NCBI GenBank assembly: GCA_913051545.1
Contig: CAJXCD010000003.1
Coordinates: 1-64,000 of the forward strand
Direction of reading: 5' to 3'
From: an uncultured Chloroflexota bacterium
GTDB taxonomy: Bacteria; Chloroflexota; Dehalococcoidia; Lucifugimonadales; CAJXCD01
Length of the DNA stretch: 64,000 bases
Shown here: piece by piece, positions 9,110 to 18,200 of the stretch
Layout of the letters: every line of letters begins with the position of its first letter
How positions within the stretch are numbered: the stretch's first letter is position 1
Notes under the pieces: generated by a model
What the model was told of the DNA's origin: nothing
What the model saw: only the letters and a program-made list of their open reading frames with translations
The model's database searches: none
Program-made: the position numbers and the translations under genes

Positions 9110-12100
9110 TTATGAACCTTGACCTGAATCCTCTTTAGTTACTTCGGAAGACTCAGAGCCTCTTTCATCTGACGACGATCCTGATGAAACCCCTCCTCCG
9201 GCTGGCCCGGAAGGACCTTTCCCTCGGAAGTATATTACCGCTCCTACTCCAGCAATTACTATAACCACCAAAATGATTATAAGAATCGGTGAAATTCCAC
9301 CTGCAGGTTCCGCTTCTTCTGGTTCAATTTCTACCTCAGGAGCAGGTGTGGGCGGCACAGGCGTGGACGTCGGTGGCACTGAGGTAGCAGTAGGCATTGG
9401 TGTAGCCGTTGGAGGTACAGACGTAGGTGTAGCCGTTGGAATCGACACTGCAACTACTTCTGGCTGCGGCTGGGGAACGGGTGTGGGCGTAGGAGCTACC
9501 GGCGTAGCTGTAGGCTGCACAGGTCTAGGCGTCGGGGTAGCTGGTACCGGCGTGGGTGTAGGAGTAGCTGGTACCGGCGTGGGTGTAGCTGTTGCCACTA
9601 CTACTGCAACCGGTCGAGGCGTAGCTGTTGGAAGCGGCCTAGACTGAACTGTAAAGGTACCTAAATGCCTATCAATACGGACCGAATACTCTCCCTGCTT
9701 TGGTGTAATCGAAAAAGATATTGGAAGCGTCTGACCTGGATCAAGTTTAACTGCACTGGTTGAATGAACCTGAGAATCCAACCACAGTATAGCCTCATAA
9801 ACCGCTATTCCTGAATTAAGGTTGGTAACGTCAGCTTCAACCTTAACCGCCTCTCCCTCACGAACATTGTTGTCCGGTATATTGAAATTCCCAACCCTGA
9901 ATTGTAAGGAGGGAGCTTCCGTACTACCCGACACTGCCCAAGTCGAAAATCCTGATATTCCTATACTAAAATATGTATTGGCTGGGTCTCCTGCAACGTC
10001 ACCTATTCTCTTAGCAGAAGCAGTCTGCCAATTGCCTGTCTCTTCATCATACCTGTTAAATTGTATCGACCACTCATGGATGTTATTGTTCGAAAGCCAA
10101 CTCTTAGACACTTTCATAGTGACATGAGCTGCCGCTACATCAGACGATTCGAAATTATCCGGAGCGATATTTATATACCTGTCTACAACCCGCCCTGACA
10201 AAGGCTTTGGAGCAGAAGGCACTTTGTTAATAGTCACAGCAGTGGCTGATGTATCAAAACCAGTATCGAACCTTACGAGCACATCTGACAATGTATCTGA
10301 ATCAGTAGATCCTCCAACATCTCCCCAGACACCATCACCAGAAGGAGAAGGTCCTACAGAAGGTGCAGTCTCAGGCATCCAAGGATCTACCGGCATAACA
10401 TTCCCTAACAGACTAAGTGCCTGCTTATCTTTAGCTGGACCAGATGCCAAAGCCGATCCAATAGCATCAGGTTTACTACCAGCTGCATTACCTACAGCAT
10501 CTCCTATCGCAGATGCATTACGACTCACAGCAGAAATTAATACAGTCCCCATAACAGTATCGTTCGTATCAGCTGCACTAGCTAACGCTGATCCAATACT
10601 GACAGGATCAGCATTGGCAGCTTCGGCCAACGTGTTACCTATAGAAACGGAATCCTCATTCCCTCCTGTTACCAACAGAGACCCTGTAGTAGAAGGGTTA
10701 AGAACGGCGGCTATAGCAAAGATAGATCCAGTAGCTTTAGGATCTGCCTTAGCTGCCTGAACTGCTATATTACCAGCGAGTGATAAATCTGAAGCCGTAG
10801 AAGAAACTAGAATCTGGCCCGCCACTGACGAATCAGCACCACCTGCCTCTATTAGTATGAGACCTGTCGTGGAAGCGTCTTCTGAAGCAGCCTGCAAGAA
10901 TATACTAACAGTAGTATCTACATCACTCTTACCAGCCTCAACCAGAGTTTCTCCAATTGCTCTTGCGTTATTAACGGCACCCGTCACCATAGCCTTAGCA
11001 ACTACGTCTAGATTTGACTTGGCCGATTCTACAACCAAAAGTCCTGCAACAGCTACATCAGCTCCTGCAGCACCTATCAACAACTCAGAAGCAGTTGCAA
11101 CGCCATCGATAGCAACCTCAATAAACAATATGGAACTCGATTCGACATCCATAGCAGCTATAATTCCGCCAGCTGCAGCCACATCTGTATCGACGACCGA
11201 AGTAATGATAGATACCGATGCTTCCAAATCAGCTTCAACCATAGAGGTAAATAGGGCGGCTCCATTTTCTACACTCAGTGCAGTCAAAGAAACCAAGGCA
11301 TCAGTCGCAGCATCTGGGTCGTCAGCATATGCCAAGGTAATCGCTGAAGCAGCTACTTCAGAATCCTGCTCAATTAGACTAGAAAGTCCCTCCGCTGCAT
11401 CAGAACCCTCAGAAAGAATAGTCGCCGCTTCATCTTCAGCAGACGGCGCCAAAATCAATATACTTCCACCACCAAGAGACGGTACTGCGGTAGGCGGTGG
11501 GGCCATAATTACAACTGGAGCCGGTGTAGCAGTTGGTACAGCTGGAGCCTTAGCTGCTTCACACGCATCGGTTGAAGCAGTTGCTGATGCCGCCTTTGCA
11601 GCATCCAATGAAGGAATTACAAGATAAACTGGACTGTTACCATTAGCTGAACCAGGAGAAAATGAAATACTATCAGTCAGTGTTCCTCCACTACCAATTT
11701 TTACCTGAGCTTGAATACCATCGACATAGAAAGTGATTGCCGCATTAGCTACTGCACCTTCCACTGGAGTAGTAGCAGTATCATCTCCACATACATGGAA
11801 AGCTTTGCTAACACCGTAATTGTACCGGGATTCCGTTTCATCATGTGTTGTGGTATTTTGAGTACCTAGCCCAGTAATACTATCTACAGACTGTCCGAAA
11901 TGAATATTATTTACACGCGCTTCCACAGACTTACCTGACGGAACTACAACACCGCCAGCAGTCTCTGCCCTACCGTAAAATATGTGAGTCTGAACGGGTG
12001 CCGCACTAACATCAACACTACCTGACTGCTGCTCCCAAAAAGCCACAGCTACCGCAGCAATTGCTACTAGTACGATACCAGGTAACAGTCTACCTAACAC
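9110..12100 (-). CDS. Membrane-anchored surface protein with 15-residue Ala-rich repeats and a Pro/Thr stalk
   Basis: A 996-residue exported protein of unknown function. Residues 1-22 form a signal peptide or anchor. Residues 35-190 look beta-rich. Residues 221-553 are about twenty repeats of 15 residues, roughly xADPxSIGxALAxAA. Residues 640-725 resemble the PGF-pre-PGF domain (ends FSTWAVSGS), and 730-815 a CARDB-like Ig domain. Residues 823-920 are a Pro/Thr-rich linker. A single membrane helix lies at 936-957, followed by a Gly/Ser-rich, charged tail. So the body lies outside and the C-terminus inside. GTG start at 12100 with AAGGTG 5 bases upstream. It follows the giant gene by 186 bases and is probably its partner or anchor. 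Confidence 0.8.
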   Translation of the reverse strand: MLGRLLPGIVLVAIAAVAVAFWEQQSGSVDVSAAPVQTHIFYGRAETAGGVVVPSGKSVEARVNNIHFGQSVDSITGLGTQNTTTHDETESRYNYGVSKAFHVCGDDTATTPVEGAVANAAITFYVDGIQAQVKIGSGGTLTDSISFSPGSANGNSPVYLVIPSLDAAKAASATASTDACEAAKAPAVPTATPAPVVIMAPPPTAVPSLGGGSILILAPSAEDEAATILSEGSDAAEGLSSLIEQDSEVAASAITLAYADDPDAATDALVSLTALSVENGAALFTSMVEADLEASVSIITSVVDTDVAAAGGIIAAMDVESSSILFIEVAIDGVATASELLIGAAGADVAVAGLLVVESAKSNLDVVAKAMVTGAVNNARAIGETLVEAGKSDVDTTVSIFLQAASEDASTTGLILIEAGGADSSVAGQILVSSTASDLSLAGNIAVQAAKADPKATGSIFAIAAVLNPSTTGSLLVTGGNEDSVSIGNTLAEAANADPVSIGSALASAADTNDTVMGTVLISAVSRNASAIGDAVGNAAGSKPDAIGSALASGPAKDKQALSLLGNVMPVDPWMPETAPSVGPSPSGDGVWGDVGGSTDSDTLSDVLVRFDTGFDTSATAVTINKVPSAPKPLSGRVVDRYINIAPDNFESSDVAAAHVTMKVSKSWLSNNNIHEWSIQFNRYDEETGNWQTASAKRIGDVAGDPANTYFSIGISGFSTWAVSGSTEAPSLQFRVGNFNIPDNNVREGEAVKVEADVTNLNSGIAVYEAILWLDSQVHSTSAVKLDPGQTLPISFSITPKQGEYSVRIDRHLGTFTVQSRPLPTATPRPVAVVVATATPTPVPATPTPTPVPATPTPRPVQPTATPVAPTPTPVPQPQPEVVAVSIPTATPTSVPPTATPMPTATSVPPTSTPVPPTPAPEVEIEPEEAEPAGGISPILIIILVVIVIAGVGAVIYFRGKGPSGPAGGGVSSGSSSDERGSESSEVTKEDSGQGS
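9537..9587 (-). repeat. Tandem 24-base direct repeat in the Pro/Thr stalk region
   Basis: Two identical 24-base units (9537-9560 and 9564-9587), separated by 3 bases, give a 27-base period. They encode a repeated PTPTPVPAT segment of the stalk. The surrounding region carries weaker copies of the same unit, so stalk length can probably change by slippage. Confidence 0.8.
10442..11440 (-). repeat. About twenty 45-base units encoding a 15-residue Ala-rich repeat
   Basis: The encoded residues 221-553 fall into 15-residue units. Clear examples are NADPVSIGSALASAA, KADPKATGSIFAIAA and KSDVDTTVSIFLQAA. Each unit has a polar or acidic start, a Gly or Ala near position 8, an aliphatic residue near position 11 and two small residues at the end. 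The DNA units have diverged well beyond perfect repeats, so the array is old. The fold (helical stalk or solenoid) cannot be decided from sequence alone. Confidence 0.75.
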
Positions 12101-12193
12101 CAGTTCACCTTATTATTTCTATAACTATTCACTAGAGAAAGCCTCTCTGCTTCGAACCATGAGCCTATCTCCCCATGAAGAGCCTCCGACGTA

Positions 12194-12228
12194 AGGCGGG
12201 TCCCACCCACGTGGGAAAGAACCCGCCT
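12194..12228 (-). terminator. Strong hairpin between the two surface-protein genes
   Basis: AGGCGGGT (12194-12201) pairs with ACCCGCCT (12221-12228). Inside it TCCCAC/GTGGGA (12201-12206 with 12211-12216) closes on a CCAC loop, leaving only a small bulge. It lies 58 bases past the stop of the giant gene. No T-run follows, so full intrinsic termination is uncertain. It may instead stabilise the upstream mRNA or reduce read-through into the anchored partner. Confidence 0.6.
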
Positions 12229-12286
12229 CATACAATTCCATGTCATTTGCTCTTTCAGGGCAGTTAGCAATTCTATTAATTTGCCC

Positions 12287-15200
12287 TTACGGAGTTATCG
12301 TTGGTCCTAGCTGGTCACCCAAGCTGTTTACTAAGACGTTATTAGGATCATCAACTATGAACGTCCAGTATGAACGGACCGGGCTAAGGATTCCACCAAG
12401 CGACTTCGACTGGAAGGTCTCAAAGATTGACGCATTGATATCGTCAGTTATAGAGGCATCTACTCTACGCTCAAACGTGAGAGCTGAAACCGCTAATTCG
12501 TAAGGTATCAAAGCACCCCTGAAGACCGAATCAAAACTAGTGTCTATCAGAATGTGCGGAGCTACTAGGTTGTATCCAACCCTGAGTTCCTGCTCTGGAG
12601 GCACTTCACCCTGCCTAAAGAACACACCCTGGATATTAAACTTGATTGGAACAGACTGCTTAGCAGTGAAGCCCGCAACTGAGACCTGCTTAAACACTTC
12701 AGTTGAACTAGAATCGTCAGCCACGTACGCAGTCTTAGCGTTGATTATCATTCCCTGGAACGGCTTAAGTTCAGTCAGAGTGTCTGCAGCACCATCACCT
12801 GGAGTATGTACTATGAAGTTACCCGCCTTGTTATAGGCAGAAGTACTCTCTATAACATCTCCTAGTTCCACGGTACCTGACAATTTGGTACCTAGCGCTT
12901 CGCTAACCTGACTGGTCACATCCTGACTCATTAGTCTGTCAAGACTGGCATCGTCAGTAGTTGAAGCGTCATCGTCATCCGGTATCAGAGCCAAGCCCAT
13001 GAAGTTATTACCCGGGAACAGGAAGTAGTTCCTGTTAGTCCTGGCAGACACAACATCAAACGAGCCCTCTACCGGCGCTTCGTTACCAGCCATGTCCCTT
13101 ACCGATACACTAATAGAGTTTAAACCTACCGGCGTACCTTCTGAGACTGTAGCTAAACCTACGTGACTTGTAACTTTACCATCTACCTCAGACAGTCCAT
13201 GCATCTCCAACAAGATGTCAGGCGTGTCACCCACTGTATCCAGCGGAATTCCATTAGTACCTTCTATTTCAAGTGTCGCAGACTCTACGCCTGACAGAGG
13301 ATCTGTAGCCGAGACCACTATGAAGTACTGGTCACCAACAACAGCCTCACCCGCACTTGTAACGGTAACTACAGCAACTGATGCCGTCGGCGCAGTTAGG
13401 TCTGCTATAGACGTTAGTGTCGTACTCGCCGACAAGCCACCACCGTCAGTAGCCCTTGCTACGAACGTGTTAGTACCTTCCTGCAAACTGACACCGAAGG
13501 AGAATGCACCTTCTGAAGTCACCTTACCAATCACCACAGAACTCGTCGCTCCCGCAGGAGTAGTTAAGTTATGAGTGATCTCCATTAAAGCACCCGGTGC
13601 ATTGATGGTAGGTTCCTTCAATGTACCTTGCAACGTCTGTATAACCTGGTTGGTATTACTAGGTACGTTAGAAAGCGTAATAACCGGAGCTATAGTATCA
13701 ACGAATCCCTGTGCCTGAGCTGAGCCGCTCAAGTTAGGACTGTAGCTCTGAACAGCAGTGGCGACCACCGTGTTCTCACCCTCAGCCAACGGGAATGGGT
13801 AGCTAAACTCTCTGTACAGAGTTGTACTCGTGCCATTAACGTTAGCCACTACTGGAGTAGCGAGAGCGGTTGTAGGAACTGTTATAGTCTTAGTTCCTGA
13901 ACCACTCAGGGTTATGTTATCTATGTACAAACCTGCACCTTCATTCGCCCACTCATCATTGGAATCAAAGGCGAACCTCACCTTGACTCTCTTGCCTGCC
14001 AGAGGAGACAAGTCGATTCCAACATCATGCTGCTCGCCCGGAGCGAACGGGAGAGGCGGTGCCTCAACCCACTGGAACAGGTCTGGATGCTCGTTATCTG
14101 GGAAAGGCATCCAGAACGGATCAACGAACTGGACTATCTGACCTATGGTCTGGAACTGACCAACAACGTCATTCCCCTGTAAGTCAGAGGTCACAGACGC
14201 GACCTGGATAAACTTCCTGTCCATGTCAGGCGGGAACTCTGTATCCCATGCAACTGAGAATCCCAGCTGGGAACCCATCGCTATCGGGTATACCTCTTTA
14301 CTGGTCAACGTTCCAGCAACTCTGGATCCTTCCTGGTTAAAGGAAGTGTCGCCAGCTTTACCGAACCGCCACGCAGAGTCTCCACAATCAGGACAGCTTC
14401 CTGTGTCATCTATATGCCATGAAACTGAACCATCGCCATGCGAAACTGCTCCAGTCCACAAAGCATTTGACGCTGATGCGTCATCAACATCGTCATTTAA
14501 GAACTCTGTAAACGGCAACTGGATACCAACACTAACCGAAGTGACGGCCGGGTCAGAAACCTTACCAGCAATCGTAGTGTTGGGCGTAGTAGCCACGAAG
14601 TTCTGGGTCGGCGACGTCAGCTGTATGGCAACGTTTGTGTTGCGTGCAACCGCATAAGACGCACTACTAGTGTACGTACTACCACCCTGATCCGCTGAGA
14701 ATGCCGTAGTGTAATTACCCACTATGGTCATCTCAACACCAGTGTTCTCAGGTAACGACGTACCTAAGACTGAGTTAGTAGCAGCATCCAACAAGAACAT
14801 GGTTGTACCAGAAATCGCGGTACCAACGATGTCCGCTCCAGTAATCTGATACTGGTCTGTCGCGACAGAATCAAAACCGTTCGTTAAGTCAAGCCGTGTA
14901 ATCCTATCGTTTAAGTTCCCGTAGTTTGAAGCACCAGCGATAATTAGCCTGCGGTCGTTATCAAAGTCGCTGTCAGGCGCAATATCTACAGAATTAATCG
15001 CATTGAGCCTGGTTAGTGAACCTTCAAACTGGTTAACTTCCTCTACAACAGCTCCAGCTATCATCTTTCCAAAAATTTCTACCATATCGTAATTGTAAGG
15101 ATTTATCCTGTACAGGAAGCCTTCCATGCCTCTGTCGGGATCCCCATCAGATCCTGCCCACAGGTTAGTCCCATCACTCGCTAAACCACCGAGTAATCCC

Positions 15201-18200
15201 GTGAATATCTCGGCAGGCATGTGGTCGTCCCACCTAATTACAAGAGGATTCCGGGAATTCACTGTACCGCTGTCCTTGTCTAACTGGTACAACACAGGAA
15301 TCTGCATTTGCATGACACCACCACCAGGCATTTCTATAGACTGGTTACCATTGTCAAGCACCCACAGTATGCCATCCTGTATAGCCAAACCGTAAGTCTC
15401 GCTATTAGGCGAGTCAAAGGAGGCTATCACCGTCGCAGTAGTAGTAGAGACACTCATCTTGAGTATCTTGTCTACAGGGCTGGCATCAACAGCTACCCAC
15501 ATTGTGTTGCCGTCAAGTGCCATTGCTCTAGGTGTGTTAGTTATGGTAATAGTCGGCAACGGAACAAGAGCTTTGTATACCTTCTTAGTCGTAGCATCTG
15601 CTACGTAAAGGTTATTACCCACAAAGTCGATACCGGATATATCACCCAGTGCATTGCTGCCCGGATCCTGTATATCCCAATTGTCTATAATCTGACCATC
15701 CTCGTCTGAACGGTAGATTGTCCCATACTTGGAAAGGAAGTACTGAGGTGTAGACGTAGAGTAAGCTATGTCGCTAAAGCCTTCCTCCATCCAACCTGGC
15801 TGACCAGGATTGAATAAGTACAGTTCGTTAGTCCTATTACCATTATTCTGGTTATAGTTGTCTATTCTTGGACCACCGTGCTGGCTGGTTGCAACAAGGT
15901 CGTCTCCATTACTCGTCAACCCTGGAACACCACCCATATCGGTCCCTATCTGGAATCCGGAATTGTCAGCCAGAGAGAAGTCACTGGCATTAAGTACAGT
16001 TACTTCCTGAGGGGGCGGACCCATGAAACCGCGCTCTTCCGCTACGATGTATACCCTGCCATCGTGGTAGGCAACAGCAGATCCTTCCTCACTATTTATA
16101 ACGTAGTATTTCTCTTCACCGTCAGCGGTAATAATAGCACCAGTAGACGGATTAACAGCTACAACAGCGTCACCACCATTACCATCAACCAGGATGTACA
16201 ACTCACCATCGTCAAAGTTGTACGCTAAGTCTACAGGCGTGTTAGTTATCGGTGACGGAGGAACAGCTGTCGATATGTATCCATCAGTCCCGTCATTCCA
16301 CCCCATGTATATAACGCTGGTATCAGGATGTATAGCCATACCCTGAACGTTTTGAACGCCTCCCGTCAGAGTGTAAGCCTTAGCAGGCCAAATCTCTTGA
16401 CCGAACGGGTTGATCCAAAGCTGGACATCACCTTCTTTTGCTGTCCAATAAGTATTGTCTCCCTGTATGAAGTCAACAGCGTCAGCACCTCCCAGAGCGT
16501 ACTGGTCCATGCTCTCCCGGTCGACATTACCATCAGTATTTATGTACCAGAACCTCTCCATCTGTGAGGACGAAGCTATTAGCTGCGTCCCGTTATTTGC
16601 AAGGCCCCCAGGCGTATCACACATCTGCATTCCGCCACCGCCACCGCCACCCATATGAGGACCATGCATGCCACCGCAAAGGTTATATGCATTTAATTCC
16701 GCACCCGTTACAGGGTTTAATTTCCACAGCTTGTTATCGTACCCGGAAGTTCCAATTGCCCATAGGGCATTATCAAGGAACGTGATTCCAGTAATAGTAC
16801 TACTCGGCAATTCAGCCGAACCGTTCTTAGTGTCATCACTTCCAAAGTTAGTATCTGGGGAGTAACCAGAAATACTAACCTTTATAACCCTGTCCTTAGG
16901 AGCACCGTCAACTAATACCCAAAGGGCTGCTCCTACATTTGTACCCTGGTAGAAAGCCGAGGAAGGCGATATAGCCATTCCTTGAGGCTTCGTGGTAATC
17001 GACGACGCGAAAGCACTGGCGGTAATGTAACCAGCGTTGCTCTGCGTACGAGCAATGTAGAGGACGTCCTGACCAAAAGTCATTCCGTGAACGTTACCAC
17101 TCATAGTACTACCACCAAGAGTAATAGTTTGGTCACTCTCGAAGGAGTTAAGGTCCGAACTCAATGCCATCAAAGAGCTACCGCTAGCTCCGTACAAAGT
17201 AGTCCTGGCCTCGTGATAAGCCAACGCCTTGAGACCAAATGTCATTGAACAGCAAGGCCAACCTTCAGCGACCCGTTCACCATTGGAAGGGTTAACCTTC
17301 CAAACATTGCTGTTAGTCTTAGCAGAAATTATGAGATTTTCTCCATCGTAAGTTATGCCACCCACGTCATCCCATATCTGCGCACTACTCTCAAGGTCTG
17401 TAGTACTCGCAACCACATTGGTCTTTACATTGTATTTATAGAGGTTTTTCCTCTTATTCCAAGCATCCCCGGACTCATCATTTGCGATTATGTACAGGAA
17501 ATTATCGTTACCCTCTGACACAAACGCAAGACCTTCCGTACCGCCGCTAGGTGCGTCCGCGATGCCGTCGCTGTCGAAGCTGGTATTAAGCGAACCGTCT
17601 GCAGTATTAACCCTTAGAATCTGATCGAAAGGCTCAGCATCAACTAGAACCCATACGGACTCGTTGCCACCTAACCCCGTTGCATCCGAGGAACTCCAGG
17701 CAATACCCCTAGGCTGCGTCGTAACCGATGCAGAAATAAAGGAGTGATACACTCTGGTTCCAGAAACAAGCCAGAGGTCATTGTATGGGCTGGAATCACT
17801 AAACGTCATACCCTGTATGTCGCTCATGGCCGTGCCACCACTAGCCGCAGCAAGGTTCGCAGTTCCAGTCTGATTAAATGTCGTATCTAGTTTTGATAAC
17901 TCCGTACCGTTAACCGCGTAGTAAGTCTTCTGAACAGGGTGATAAGCGATACCCTTGGAACCTTGCCAACTGGGACCATTCACCCAATTCTGACTAACCT
18001 GCTCACCAGTCGTAGAGATCTTGTATACGTCGTTGAAGTTAGTCTTCGTCCAAACGACTAAGTTTGTACCGTCATTGGTTATATCACCCAAGTCATCCCA
18101 GACCGACGCAGTGTCAGTAAGGTTCTTGGGGTAATTTGATTCAACCGCACCTGTCGTAGCATTAACCTTGTATAACTGCCTGGATTGGTCACAACAACCG

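Noticed and set aside
9273-11627. Several plus-strand reading frames rich in Val, Gly, Ala and Ser.
   Set aside because: They are shadows of the repetitive surface-protein gene on the minus strand.
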